Made by a program: the position numbers and the translations under genes | The notes under the pieces: model-generated | Database searches by the model: none | What the model was told of the DNA's origin: nothing | The model's input: the letters and a program-made list of their open reading frames with translations, nothing else | NCBI GenBank assembly: GCA_020633465.1 | Contig: JACKDN010000031.1 | Span: 22,550-86,549, forward strand | Reading direction: 5' to 3' | Origin: Myxococcales bacterium | GTDB taxonomy: Bacteria; Myxococcota_A; Bradymonadia; UBA7976; UBA1532 | Length of the DNA: 64,000 nucleotides | Part shown: positions 25,687-35,370 of the stretch, in pieces | How the letters are laid out: each line of letters starts with the position of its first letter | How positions within the stretch are numbered: position 1 is the first letter of the stretch

Positions 25687-28443
25687 TCAGTGCACCTGCT
25701 TGCCGCCGGCGTCGGCGGGCTGCGGGGGGGCCTTCCAGATGGCCTCCATCTCGTCCACCTCGGCGGCGGCGCGGGTGCGCAGGGCCTCGGCGTCCACCGA
25801 GGGATCGCGATCCGCGTCCGCGGCGATGCGGGCGAGCTGGGCGTCGAGGGCGCCGAGCCAGCGCGCCATCTCCATGCGCTCGGCCATGCGACGCGCGAGG
25901 CCCAGCGCGCTGAGCGCGCCGCCCCGATCGCCCTGCCCCTCGCGGGCCGAGCCCAGGTCGGTCCACAGCCGCACCAGCGAGAAGCGATCCCGCGCCCGCC
26001 GCCGCACGTCGAGCGCCTCGGCCAGCACCTCGGCCGCGTCGGTGTACTTCTCCTGGTCGAGCAGGCAGCGGCCGACCTCCTGCCAGGCGTCGGCCCACTG
26101 GATGGCCGCGCCGCCCTTCTTGAAGGCGTCGGCCATCGCGCGCAGCCGCTTCTCGGCCTCGCCCGGGTTGCCGTGGCGCCGCTGCAGGCCGGCGGCCGCG
26201 ACCTCGACGATGTGCACCGGCATGCGCGCCCGCTGGAACGCCTGCGCGGCCTGGTTCAGCAGCGCGAAGGCGGCGTCGAGCTGATCCTGCTCGGCGTGCA
26301 CGAACGCCCGCGCCATGCGCGCCGCGGCCGCCGGCCGGGGATCGCCGCTGGCGTCAGCCGCGCGGATCGCCTCGTCGAGCGCGGCGATGCCCGCCTCGCG
26401 ATCGCCCAGCTCGTAGCGCACCCGGCCCAGCCGCACGAGGCCGAGCGCCGTGTGGCCGGCGTCGCCCAGGGACCGCAGCGCGTCCACGCCCTGCTTCAAC
26501 AGCGTCAGCGCCGGCTGCACCTCGCCGTCGAGGATCGACGCCTCGGCCCGCAGCAGCGCGATGCGCGCCAGGCTGCGCCCGTGGTCGGCCTGCTGCAGCA
26601 GCTTCTCGGCGACGTCGAGCGCCTGCTCGGCGGGCTTGGGCAGCGCCAGCGCCAGCCGCACCTCGGCCAGCTTGGCCAGCGCCTCGCCCGCCGGGCCCGG
26701 CCGACCCAGGCGCTGCGCGGCGGCGGCGGCGGCCTGGAAGCCTTGATCGGCGAGCTGCACCCGCCCGGTGACGCTGGCCACCGACCCCATCTCCATGCCC
26801 GCGCCGTACAGCCGCGCCAGGGCCAGCCGGTAGGGCGACTTCGCCTGCAGCACGGGCACCATGCGGCGGAAGCCCGCCTCGACGCGCTGCGGCACGTTGG
26901 TGCCCAGCATCAGCTGCTGCACCTGGCGATCGCGGCCGGCGATGAGGTCGAGGTTCCACAGGCGATCGGCGACCTGCCACGCGCCCGCCGGGCCGTAGCC
27001 CTGCAGCAGCGCGTCGCGCAGGGTGCGCGCCGCCTTCAGGCGCTCCTCGTCGGCCAGCCGCGCCTGCAGCGCCGCGGGCACGCGCGCGTCGGCGAAGCGG
27101 AAGACCGGGTGCAGCCCGTCGGGCAGATCGGCCCAGATGGTGCGGCCGGTCGGCACCGCCGCGTCGCAGCCGCCGACCACCTCGCCGTCGAACTCGAGCT
27201 CGTCGTCGTGCAGCAGGTCTTCGACGAAGTCCTCGTCACGGCCCAGCGCGCGGCCCAGCGCGAAGGCGTGGAAGCTGTCGCCCTCGAGCGCCGCGATGGC
27301 CAGCGCGCGGCGCGCGCCGACGTGGGTGGGCAGCAGGGCGTCGACGTCGAAGCCGGCGGTCAGGTGTTCGCGACCGGCCGGATCCGGGCGGCCCTCGGCG
27401 TCGGTCAGCGCGGCCAGCCAGGCGCGGGCGCAGGCGAGCTGCAGGGGGGCGCGCACGGCCGGCACCGCCTCGACCAGCACGTCGGCCCAGGCCGGCGCCT
27501 TGCCGTGGAACCAGGCGTCGCACAGGGCCGACACGTGCTCGACGCTGAAGTCGGGCAGCGTGATCTCGACCAGCAGCTCGCGCTCGCGGGCGTCGGCGAT
27601 GACCTCGGCGAGGGGGCCGTCGTCGTTCGGATCGTCGGGGGCGGCCATCACCAGCAGGGCCTTGCGATCGGGGGCCGGCTCGACGAACAGCGGCAGGCCC
27701 AGCAGCACCGCGCGCGACTGCACGTGGCCGTCGTCGAGGAGCAGCGCCACCGGGGCCGAGTCCCCCACCCGGCCCAGCAGCCCCACCCAGTCCTCGCCGT
27801 AGCCCAGCTTGTCGAAGGCCTCGCGCAGCTTGGGATCGATCTCGGCCCGCTCGACGTAGGGGCGCAGCAGGCCCACCAGATCGTCGCGGGCCGCCGGCAC
27901 GACGGGCGGCACGAAGACGTCGGCGCCGTGGCGGCCCAGCAGCACCCGGCGCACCGCCGCGAGGAAGCTCGAGGTGCCCGGGCCGCGCACCACCACCAGG
28001 CGCGCGGGGCCGTCGAACAGATCGGCCACCCGGGCGACGTCCCCCGCCGGATCGACGTGCGGCCAGGCGCGCGAGCGCGCCGTGAAGGCCCAGCGCTCGG
28101 CGCCGCCGCTGCCCCCGAAGGGCGGCTTGTCGCCGGTGCGCGCCAGCTCGTCGCAGAGCACCAGCCAGGCGTCGCGCAGGGTACCCTCGGCCAGGGGCGA
28201 GTCGGGCACCTCGGCGAACAGGGCGTCCTCGATGCGCTGCGGATCGCCGCCGCCCAGCCCGAAGGCGCCCTGCGCCACCAGCGCGCGCCGGAAGTCCGCC
28301 ACGGCGGCGTCGGCGACGGCCACCGGGGTCCACTGCCGGATGTGCGCCTCGGCGGCGGCCAGGGCGGGCTCGAGGCGCGCCAGCGTGCGGTCGCCGTCGG
28401 CGGCGAGGGCGGCGGTGGTCTCAGCGCGATCGGGTGCGGACAC
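25687..28443 (-). CDS. Large TPR-repeat protein with degenerate NTPase-like domain
   Basis: A 918-residue soluble protein. GTG at 28443 is chosen because AGGAG lies 6 nt upstream; an in-frame ATG at 28461 lacks one. The N-terminal 450 residues contain an NTPase-like region with a poor P-loop (VVVRGPGTSSFLAAV, no Lys) and a Walker-B-like VALLLDDGHVQ. From about residue 480 onward the protein is a solenoid of TPR-like helix pairs (for example LARIALLRAEASILDGEV and AEVLAEALDVRRRARDRFS). The architecture resembles STAND-type or LuxR-like regulators that lost ATP binding. Function unknown. It is convergent with the tandem-AAA+ ATPase gene; a joint role is possible but unproven. Confidence 0.7.
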   Translation of the reverse strand: MSAPDRAETTAALAADGDRTLARLEPALAAAEAHIRQWTPVAVADAAVADFRRALVAQGAFGLGGGDPQRIEDALFAEVPDSPLAEGTLRDAWLVLCDELARTGDKPPFGGSGGAERWAFTARSRAWPHVDPAGDVARVADLFDGPARLVVVRGPGTSSFLAAVRRVLLGRHGADVFVPPVVPAARDDLVGLLRPYVERAEIDPKLREAFDKLGYGEDWVGLLGRVGDSAPVALLLDDGHVQSRAVLLGLPLFVEPAPDRKALLVMAAPDDPNDDGPLAEVIADARERELLVEITLPDFSVEHVSALCDAWFHGKAPAWADVLVEAVPAVRAPLQLACARAWLAALTDAEGRPDPAGREHLTAGFDVDALLPTHVGARRALAIAALEGDSFHAFALGRALGRDEDFVEDLLHDDELEFDGEVVGGCDAAVPTGRTIWADLPDGLHPVFRFADARVPAALQARLADEERLKAARTLRDALLQGYGPAGAWQVADRLWNLDLIAGRDRQVQQLMLGTNVPQRVEAGFRRMVPVLQAKSPYRLALARLYGAGMEMGSVASVTGRVQLADQGFQAAAAAAQRLGRPGPAGEALAKLAEVRLALALPKPAEQALDVAEKLLQQADHGRSLARIALLRAEASILDGEVQPALTLLKQGVDALRSLGDAGHTALGLVRLGRVRYELGDREAGIAALDEAIRAADASGDPRPAAAARMARAFVHAEQDQLDAAFALLNQAAQAFQRARMPVHIVEVAAAGLQRRHGNPGEAEKRLRAMADAFKKGGAAIQWADAWQEVGRCLLDQEKYTDAAEVLAEALDVRRRARDRFSLVRLWTDLGSAREGQGDRGGALSALGLARRMAERMEMARWLGALDAQLARIAADADRDPSVDAEALRTRAAAEVDEMEAIWKAPPQPADAGGKQVH

Positions 28444-28771
28444 GACGGGCTCCTGCGGCATTCGGGGGCGCTTGCCACTAGCAGAGGTGCGAGACCGACG
28501 CAAGCGGGTGCGGGCCCGGGGGTCTGCTCACGAGCCGTTGGTGGTCGGTCCGACCGGCCGTCAGCGGCGAGAGTCAGCCGTCAGCCGGGCCCCGTACGCC
28601 GCGCCGACGGCGGAACCGGTCGGCGCGCTCGGGGCGCCGGGCGACCGGGCAGAAGGTCGTCGTGACGCCGAGCGGGTGCGACCAGGAGCGTCCGCAGCGG
28701 GAGCGTTCGGCGCGTGGCGCTCCCCATGACGCTCATCGGCGGCCGCCGCAACGGTGCTACCATCCCGCGCC
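28444..28771. repeat. Intergenic region with second copy of the heptad-repeat block
   Basis: This 328-nt gap separates two divergent genes. It holds GTCAGC-type heptads at 28560-28586 (GTCAGCG, a 6-nt break, GTCAGCC GTCAGCC) running into GGGCCC. The 12 nt TCAGCCGGGCCC are identical to 25492-25503 in the other intergenic element, and similar GC-rich sequence follows in both. The promoter of the hydantoinase gene should lie near 28700-28771, but I see no convincing -35/-10 pair. Confidence 0.45.
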
Positions 28772-31700
28772 ATGCGCATCGCCATCGACACCGGCGGCAC
28801 GTTCACCGATCTGGTCGCCCGCGACGACGCTGGCCGCGTGACCCGCCTGAAGGTGCCCTCGACGCCCGACGATCCCGGCCGCGCCGTGCTCGACGCGCTG
28901 GCCGCGCTCGGCGCCGCCGGCCCCGTCCGACACGGCACCACCGTCGCCACCAACGCGCTGCTCGAACGCCGCGGCGCGCGCGTCGCGCTGATCACGAACG
29001 CCGGGTTCGAGGATCTGCTGCGCCTGCGCCGGCAGGCGCGGCCCGATCTGTATGCCCTGCACCCGGTGGTGCCGCCGCCCCTGGTCGCCGACGTCGTGGG
29101 CGTCGAGGGACGCCGCGGCGCCGAGGGCGAGGTCGTCGCGCCCCTCGAGGACCTGACCGCCTGGTGCGCCCGCCACCACGATCGCCTGGCCGCGGCCGAC
29201 GCCTTCGCCGTCTCGCTGCTGCACGCCTACGCCGACGGCGCCGACGAGCGCGCCGTCGCCGAGGCGCTGCGCGCCGCCTTCCCCGACCGCCCGGTCACCG
29301 TCTCGAGCGCGCTGGCGCCCGTCTTCCGCGAGTACGAGCGCACCTCGACCGCCGCGGTGAACGCCTTCCTGGCGCCCGTGATGGCCCGCTACCTCGCTCG
29401 CCTGGCCGCCGCCCTCGACCCTCACCCGCTGGCGATCATGGGCTCGGCGGGCGGCCTGCTGGCGCCGCAGCTCGCGTCCGAGGCGCCGGTGCACACCGTC
29501 TTGTCGGGCCCGGCCGGCGGCGTCCGCGGCGCCTGGGTGGTCGGGCGGCGGGTCGGGCGCGACGCCCTGCTGACGCTCGACATGGGCGGCACCTCGACCG
29601 ACGTGTCCGTCGTGCGCGGCGCGATGGCGCCGGAGGACGACGGCGAGCTCGATGGCCACCCGCTGCGCGTGCCGCTGCTCCCCATCGAGACGGTCGGCGC
29701 CGGGGGCGGCAGCGTCGCGTACGTCGACGACGGCGGCGTGCTGCGGGTCGGTCCGCGCTCGGCCGGCGCGGTGCCCGGCCCGGCTTGCTACGGTCGCGGC
29801 GGCGCCGAGCCGACGGTCACCGACGCGCACGTCGTGCTGGGGCGCCTGCGCGCCTTGCTCGGCGGCGACTTCGCCCTCGACGTCGAGGCCGCGCGCGCCG
29901 CGGTCGGCGACCTCGCGCAGCGCCTCGGCGCGTCGCTCGACGAGACCGCCGAGGCCATCGTCGCCGTCGCCGAGGCCAACATGGCCCGCGCCTGCAAGCG
30001 GGTGACGATGAGCCGCGGCGTCGATCCGCGGCGCCTGGCGCTGGTCGCGTTCGGCGGCGCCGGCGGCCTGCACGCCTGCGCGCTGGCCGACGAGCTGGGC
30101 TGCCCCGAGGTGATCTTCCCCGCCGAGCCCGGCGTGCTGTCGGCCGAAGGCATCCTCGACGCGCCCCGGACGCTCACCGAGACGCGCACGCTGTTCTGGG
30201 GCGACGCCGATCTGGGCGGGCTGCCCGCGCTGGTCGCCGAGCTGGACGCGGCGCTGCGCGCGCGCCTGCCCGGCGCCGACGGCCGGGACGTGCTGGCCGA
30301 CTGTCGCTACCGCGGTCAGACCTTCACGCTCGCGGTGCCCGTCGAGGATCCGTGCGACGATCTTCGGTCGGCGTTCGACGCCCTGCACGTGGAGCGTTAC
30401 GGCTACGCGCTCGACGCGAACGCTCCCCTCGAGCTGGTGAGCGTTCGGGTGACGCTCCGCGCGGGCGAATCACTCCCCTCGCCGAGCGATGGCGCGCCGA
30501 CGCGCGTGGCGGCGGGGCCCACGGCGGTGGACGCCTACTCGGCGACGCTGTGGCTGCCCGCCGGCTGGGCGGCGGAGCGTCTGCCGTCGGGCGACCTCGC
30601 CTGCCGCCGCACGGACGACGCCGGGGCGACGCTCGCGCCCCGGCGCACCGCGCTGGCCCTGGAGATCCACCGGCAGCGGTTGGCGGCCATCGCCGAAGAG
30701 ATGGGCGCGACGCTCCAGCGCGCCGCCTTCTCGGCCAACATCAAGGAGCGTCGCGACTTCTCGTGCGCCGTCTTCGACGCCGCGGGCCGCATGCTGGTGC
30801 ACGCCGCGCACATCCCGGTGCACCTGGGCAGCACGCCGCTGAGCGTTCGCGCCGCCATCGACGCCGTGCCGATGCGACCGGGCGTGCAGGTGCTGCTGAA
30901 CGATCCCTTCGCCGGCGGGACGCACCTGCCCGACGTGACGCTGGTGACGCCGGTGTTCGTGCCGGGCTCGGAGGCGCCGGCGTTCTACGTCGCCAACCGG
31001 GCCCACCACGCCGACGTCGGCGGCATCTCGGCCGGCAGCCTGCCGGCGCCGCGCGACCTGGACGGCGTCGGGCGCCGGCTGACCATCGACGACGAGGGCT
31101 TCCGCCTGCCGCCGACGCCGCTGGACGACGCCCTGCGCGCGCGCTTCGCCGCCGCGTCGCGCACGCCGGACGACCGCCGGGGCGATCTGCGCGCGCAGGA
31201 GGCCGCCAACCGTCTGGGCGTCGAGCGCCTGCAGGCGTGGATCGCCGATCAGGGGCGCGCCGAGGTCGATCGGCTGGGCGAGGCGCTGCTCGACTACGCC
31301 GAGCGTCGGATGCGCGCGCTCCTGACCGCCCTGCCCGACGGCGCCTGGACCTTCACCGATCACCTCGACGGCGACGGCCTGCACGACGAACCCATCCCGC
31401 TGCCGGTGACGCTGCGCATCGAGGGCGACCGCGCGACCGTCGACTTCCGCGCCGCGCCGGACAGCGTCGACGGCCCGATGAACGCCGTGCGGGCCATCGC
31501 TTTGTCGGCGGTGTTCTACTGCTTCCGCTGCCTCGCCGGCGACGCCATGCCCGCCAACGCGGGGCTGATGCGGCCCATCGAGGTGCTCACCCGGCCGGGC
31601 TCGATCGTGGACGCCGAGCCGCCCGCGGCCGTCTCGTCGGGCAACGTCGAGACCTCGCAGCGGCTGGTCGACGCGGTCTTCGGCGCGCTGGCGCAGGCCG

Positions 31701-32266
31701 CGCCCGACCGCGTGCCGGCGGCGTCGTGCGGATCGATGAACAACGTTCTGTTCGGTGGTCGGCGCGCGGACGGAACGGCGTTCGTGCACTACGAGACGCT
31801 CGGCGGCGGCGCCGGCGGCGGCCCCGACGGGCCGGGGGCCGACGGCGTGCACGTGCACATGACCAACACGCTCAACACACCCATCGAGGCCCTCGAGCAC
31901 GCCTTCCCGGTGCGCATCGAGCGCTACGGCCTGGCGCCGAGTGGCGCGGGCAGCGATCCCCACCCGGGCGGCCGCGGCGTCGTGCGGCGCTATCGCTTCC
32001 TGGCCCCGGCCGAGGTGTCGCTGGTGACCGAGCGGCGCACCACGCGGGCCTGGGGGCTGAACGGCGCGAGCGAGGGGACGGCGGGCGCGAACCGCCTGCT
32101 CGACGCGCAGGACCGCGTCACCGCGCTGCCGGCCAAGGTGGCGCTGCGCGTGAAGGCGGGGGACGCGGTCGAGGTGCAGACGCCGGGCGGCGGCGGCTGG
32201 CGTCCGCCGGCCGACGCTCAGAGCGCGCGGCAGTCCGCGGGGCGCTCGGCCGCGCCGAAGGAGTAG
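28772..32266 (+). CDS. Fused HyuA-HyuB hydantoinase/5-oxoprolinase family enzyme
   Basis: A 1164-residue protein starting at ATG 28772. The N-terminal half is the HyuA ATPase-like part (MRIAIDTGGTFTDLVARDDA, HGTTVATNALLERRG, LTLDMGGTSTDVSVV, ETVGAGGGS). The C-terminal half, from about residue 630, is HyuB (HRQRLAAIAEEMGATLQRAA, SANIKERRDFSCAVFD, LNDPFAGGTHLPDVTLVTPV, the Cys/His-rich NRAHHADVGG, and SGNVETSQRLVDAVFGAL). Family members open 5-oxoproline or hydantoin rings with ATP; acetone carboxylases are also related. The fused form resembles eukaryotic 5-oxoprolinase but is about 100 residues shorter. The substrate cannot be read from sequence. Its last 49 nt overlap the convergent lipoprotein gene. 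Confidence 0.85.
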   Translation: MRIAIDTGGTFTDLVARDDAGRVTRLKVPSTPDDPGRAVLDALAALGAAGPVRHGTTVATNALLERRGARVALITNAGFEDLLRLRRQARPDLYALHPVVPPPLVADVVGVEGRRGAEGEVVAPLEDLTAWCARHHDRLAAADAFAVSLLHAYADGADERAVAEALRAAFPDRPVTVSSALAPVFREYERTSTAAVNAFLAPVMARYLARLAAALDPHPLAIMGSAGGLLAPQLASEAPVHTVLSGPAGGVRGAWVVGRRVGRDALLTLDMGGTSTDVSVVRGAMAPEDDGELDGHPLRVPLLPIETVGAGGGSVAYVDDGGVLRVGPRSAGAVPGPACYGRGGAEPTVTDAHVVLGRLRALLGGDFALDVEAARAAVGDLAQRLGASLDETAEAIVAVAEANMARACKRVTMSRGVDPRRLALVAFGGAGGLHACALADELGCPEVIFPAEPGVLSAEGILDAPRTLTETRTLFWGDADLGGLPALVAELDAALRARLPGADGRDVLADCRYRGQTFTLAVPVEDPCDDLRSAFDALHVERYGYALDANAPLELVSVRVTLRAGESLPSPSDGAPTRVAAGPTAVDAYSATLWLPAGWAAERLPSGDLACRRTDDAGATLAPRRTALALEIHRQRLAAIAEEMGATLQRAAFSANIKERRDFSCAVFDAAGRMLVHAAHIPVHLGSTPLSVRAAIDAVPMRPGVQVLLNDPFAGGTHLPDVTLVTPVFVPGSEAPAFYVANRAHHADVGGISAGSLPAPRDLDGVGRRLTIDDEGFRLPPTPLDDALRARFAAASRTPDDRRGDLRAQEAANRLGVERLQAWIADQGRAEVDRLGEALLDYAERRMRALLTALPDGAWTFTDHLDGDGLHDEPIPLPVTLRIEGDRATVDFRAAPDSVDGPMNAVRAIALSAVFYCFRCLAGDAMPANAGLMRPIEVLTRPGSIVDAEPPAAVSSGNVETSQRLVDAVFGALAQAAPDRVPAASCGSMNNVLFGGRRADGTAFVHYETLGGGAGGGPDGPGADGVHVHMTNTLNTPIEALEHAFPVRIERYGLAPSGAGSDPHPGGRGVVRRYRFLAPAEVSLVTERRTTRAWGLNGASEGTAGANRLLDAQDRVTALPAKVALRVKAGDAVEVQTPGGGGWRPPADAQSARQSAGRSAAPKE

Positions 32267-35061
32267 GGCCGCGCCTGCTTGACGACCAGGTGCCGACCCT
32301 GCCCCACCAGCTTGAACTCGATGTCCATGGCGAACCAGAGGTCTTCGCGGTCGGGATCGATCAGCGGCCGGAAGTGATCGTGGATGGCGCGGAGCGCGCA
32401 CGCGGCGCCCTCGATCTCGTCGCTCGACAGCACGGCCTCGCCCCCGGTCAGCGAGCTGCGGCCGACGTACTTCACGCGCGGCTGGCGGAAGAAGCTGAAG
32501 ACGAACTGCTCGGTCGACACACCGGGCGCGGGGTTGGTGACCGACGCCTCGCCCGCCTGCACGTTGAAGTAGTAGTCGCTGCGGATGGGCTCGAGCACGT
32601 CGCGCGAGATGCCCACGCCGTTGGCGCGCTCGCCGAGGAACGCGGGGTGGATCAGCACCCCCATCGCGACGCCGTCCTGGTCGATGTTGTGGTAGTCGCG
32701 CTCGTCGTAACCGCGCGCCAGGAACAGGCTGGCCCAGACGGTGCGCAGGGCGTCCTCGACCGAACGCTCCGGATCGTCGAGCTGCGCGCTGATCGAGGTG
32801 TAGAGGCCGGCGCCGTTGAAGCCGGGCAGATCCTCGGTGTTGCTGCTCGAGCGGAAGCGCACGCGGCGGCTGGGGCCGTAGTTCGTCTGCACGGCGGCGA
32901 CGACCTCGGCCAGCAGATCCGGGTCGACGGGGTGCGCCTCGATCAGCGCGCGGACCTCGGCGAGGCCCGCGGCGCGGGCGGCGGGGTCGGTGCGGAAGTC
33001 GGGATCGGCGCGCAGGGCGGCGAGGCGGTCGAGCGCGCCGCTGGCGGCGTAGTGTTCGAGCGAGTGCACCACCGGCAGGGCCAAGGGCGTCTGCGGCAGC
33101 GTCAACGGGCCCGGGCAGTCGGCGCGCTGCGAGTTGACCCGCAGCAGCTCGCCCATCTGCGCCGCCTTCGCCCCCAACGCCGGCAGGTCGTCGATGCTGG
33201 CGGTGCCCAGGTCGACGACGCCGCGCACCGTCGTGTCCAGCCGGGGGCTCAGGGGCGGCCCCTCGGGTCGGCGGCTCTCCCAGAAGGCCTCGGCCTCGGC
33301 GGCCTCGGCGGGCCGCACCTCGAAGCCCCCGCCCGCCACCTCGAGGCGCACGAGCTGGCCGAAGTACGGCGCGAGGCGCGGATCCGCGCGCGCGTCCACC
33401 AGCGCCATGTTGGGGGTGTTGCGGTTGCGGCTCAGCAGGTTCACGTGCGCCAGCGGCGTCTGGAACGCCTCGGTGATCAGGCCCGCCGTCAGCGCGATGT
33501 CGTTGGGCACCTGATCGGTCACCACGATCACCTGGGCGCCCAGCGGGGCCGTCTCGAGCTCGGCCAGCGGCACGAAGGTCAGCACCCCGTAGCCCACCGT
33601 CTCGGTCAGCGGCTGATAGGTCTGCCCCCGGAAGGGAGCGTTCGGATCCATCAGCGGCACGCTGCCCTCGAGCGTCGACGCGCGCTCGAGCTGGTCGGCC
33701 GTCTGGGGCCGCAGCAGGAAGCGCCGGGGCTGCTGCACGCGGGCGACGGCCCCGAAGAAGCCGCGGCGCATCTGCGCGGCGCTGATGGCGTCGCCGGCCG
33801 CGTACTCCACCGCCCACAGGTCGGCGCCCCCGTGGTGCACCAGCGTGCCCAGCAGGTAGCGCCGGCCGTCGACCTCGACGTAGTTCGCGTCGCTGAAGGC
33901 GCTCCAGCCGGCGTAGAAGACGCGGTTCTCCTCGGCATCGCAGCGATCGAGCGGGGGCAGCCCGTCGATGACCTGGCGCACGAAGCGATAGTGCAGGTCC
34001 CAGGCCTCGGACGACAGCAGGTGCACGGCGTCGCCGCCCTCGAGGTCGAGCACGAACTTCACCGACTCGATGCCGGTGGCGTTGCCCCCGCGGGCCAGGG
34101 CCGCGTAGTCCCCCGGCGTCCGCAGGTGACGCAGCCGGTCGCCCACCGGCCGCGACGCGAGCGGATCGCAGGCGTCGTTCGCTTCGCCGGGGGTGGTGGT
34201 GGCGCAGAAGCGATGGCGGCCGCTGGCGTCGGGCTGCCGGGTCAGCGCCGCGCCGGCGGGCCAGCGCACGAAGTCGACCCGATCGACCGGGAAGTTGCGG
34301 CCGTCGAGCCACAGCTGCACGACCCCCTCGAAGATCGGATCGGCCTCGAGGGCCGCGGTGTCGGCCGGCGCCACCGGCACGGCGACGCGGGCGCCGGGGG
34401 CCAGCGTCTCGACCGGCCAGGCGAGCGCGACGCCCTCCGCGCGCGTCGGCCACGGCAGCCCGGGCGCGTGGGGCGCGAGCGTGAGCCGCGCGGTCGCCAG
34501 ATCCACCGGCGCGTCGCCGACGTTCAGCACCTCGACGAAGCCCGCGGGCCGCAGCGCGATCTCGGTCAGCACCAGGGGCTGGGGCGGGAAGGGCCAGGGC
34601 TCGTCCCAGACGTAGGGCTCGAAGTCGACGACCTCGCCGACGGGCGGCGGGGGCGGCGGGCCGCAGGTCGCCCCGTTCGGGGCGCCCGGGGTCGCCCAGC
34701 CGCAGCGCGCGATGGCGCCGGTGCCGTCCGGCAGGCGGGCGAAGGCGGTGTTCGGATCGCTCCGCGGGAAGTCGACGCGCTGCACGAGGTCGTCGGTCGG
34801 GCCCCACAGGAACAGCGACTCGCCGCCCGACGACAGCCCGAAGGGCAGGTGCAGCGGCCCCTGCTCGGGGGTGTCGTCGGGGAAGAGCACCACGCGCTCC
34901 CCCACCCCGAGCGTCATTGTGGGCAGCGAGTGCCGCTCGCGGCGATCGTCGCTCAGGGCGTAATCGCTCAGCTCGACGACGTCGGGGCCGGTGTTCAGCA
35001 GCTCGACCCAGTCGTCGGTCTCGCCGGCGTCGTCGATCCAGGCGCCCTCGTTGTTGGCCAT
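32218..35061 (-). CDS. Lamin-tail/PEP-dikinase-like secreted protein (main part)
   Basis: 947 residues are readable in this frame from the ATG at 35061, but the true start is upstream at 35347 after a frameshift (see the next entry). The N-terminal part is a lamin-tail domain (NELMANNEGAWID, WVELLNTGPDVVELSDYALS). The middle carries a phosphohistidine-like segment TPLAHVNLLSRNRNTPNMAL, as in PEP-utilising enzymes. The C-terminal 350 residues are a PEP/pyruvate-dikinase ATP-grasp domain (LGAKAAQMGELLR, RSSSNTEDLPGFNGAGLYTS, GVAMGVLIHPAF, DIEFKLVGQGRHLVVKQARP). Such ATP-dependent domains are normally cytoplasmic, so their place in a lipoprotein is odd. The order (His domain before ATP-grasp) is reversed relative to PPDK. 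Function unknown. Confidence 0.8.
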   Translation of the reverse strand: MANNEGAWIDDAGETDDWVELLNTGPDVVELSDYALSDDRRERHSLPTMTLGVGERVVLFPDDTPEQGPLHLPFGLSSGGESLFLWGPTDDLVQRVDFPRSDPNTAFARLPDGTGAIARCGWATPGAPNGATCGPPPPPPVGEVVDFEPYVWDEPWPFPPQPLVLTEIALRPAGFVEVLNVGDAPVDLATARLTLAPHAPGLPWPTRAEGVALAWPVETLAPGARVAVPVAPADTAALEADPIFEGVVQLWLDGRNFPVDRVDFVRWPAGAALTRQPDASGRHRFCATTTPGEANDACDPLASRPVGDRLRHLRTPGDYAALARGGNATGIESVKFVLDLEGGDAVHLLSSEAWDLHYRFVRQVIDGLPPLDRCDAEENRVFYAGWSAFSDANYVEVDGRRYLLGTLVHHGGADLWAVEYAAGDAISAAQMRRGFFGAVARVQQPRRFLLRPQTADQLERASTLEGSVPLMDPNAPFRGQTYQPLTETVGYGVLTFVPLAELETAPLGAQVIVVTDQVPNDIALTAGLITEAFQTPLAHVNLLSRNRNTPNMALVDARADPRLAPYFGQLVRLEVAGGGFEVRPAEAAEAEAFWESRRPEGPPLSPRLDTTVRGVVDLGTASIDDLPALGAKAAQMGELLRVNSQRADCPGPLTLPQTPLALPVVHSLEHYAASGALDRLAALRADPDFRTDPAARAAGLAEVRALIEAHPVDPDLLAEVVAAVQTNYGPSRRVRFRSSSNTEDLPGFNGAGLYTSISAQLDDPERSVEDALRTVWASLFLARGYDERDYHNIDQDGVAMGVLIHPAFLGERANGVGISRDVLEPIRSDYYFNVQAGEASVTNPAPGVSTEQFVFSFFRQPRVKYVGRSSLTGGEAVLSSDEIEGAACALRAIHDHFRPLIDPDREDLWFAMDIEFKLVGQGRHLVVKQARPYSFGAAERPADCRAL

Positions 35062-35134
35062 CAGCTCGTTGATGACGAGGCCGACGGCCGGGGGCGGCGC
35101 GGCATCGGCCGCGGCGTCGGCCGCGGCGTCGCGC

Positions 35135-35347
35135 GCCCCCGCCGTCGGGCGCGGCGTCCGGCGCGCGCGCGTCGAGGTGCGCGGCGTCCGGGCCGGCGTC
35201 GGTGGGCGCCGCGTCGCGGGGCGCGGCGTCGGCGCCGAGATCGAGGGACGCGTCGACCGCGGCGTCGGTCGGCCGCGTGTCGCCGCCTCCGTCGTCGCAG
35301 GCGAAGAGGCAGACCGACAGCAACAGGAGGGGCATGGCGTCGCGCAT
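35135..35347 (-). pseudogene. Frameshifted 5' end of the lamin-tail/dikinase-like lipoprotein
   Basis: The ATG at 35347 opens a lipoprotein signal peptide (MPLLLLSVCLFAC, lipobox LFAC) followed by an Asp/Ala-rich linker of the repeated D-A-A-P type. At the C5 run 35135-35139 (G5 on the coding strand) the reading frame turns Arg-rich, while another frame continues the Asp/Ala pattern as DAAADAAADAAPPPAVGLVI straight into the lamin-tail domain. Removing one base of the run restores a single lipoprotein of about 1040 residues. This is either a sequencing error, a slippage mutation, or a phase-variable tract. Confidence 0.7.
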
Positions 35348-35370
35348 GGCGACAGGGTAACGCCGGACGC

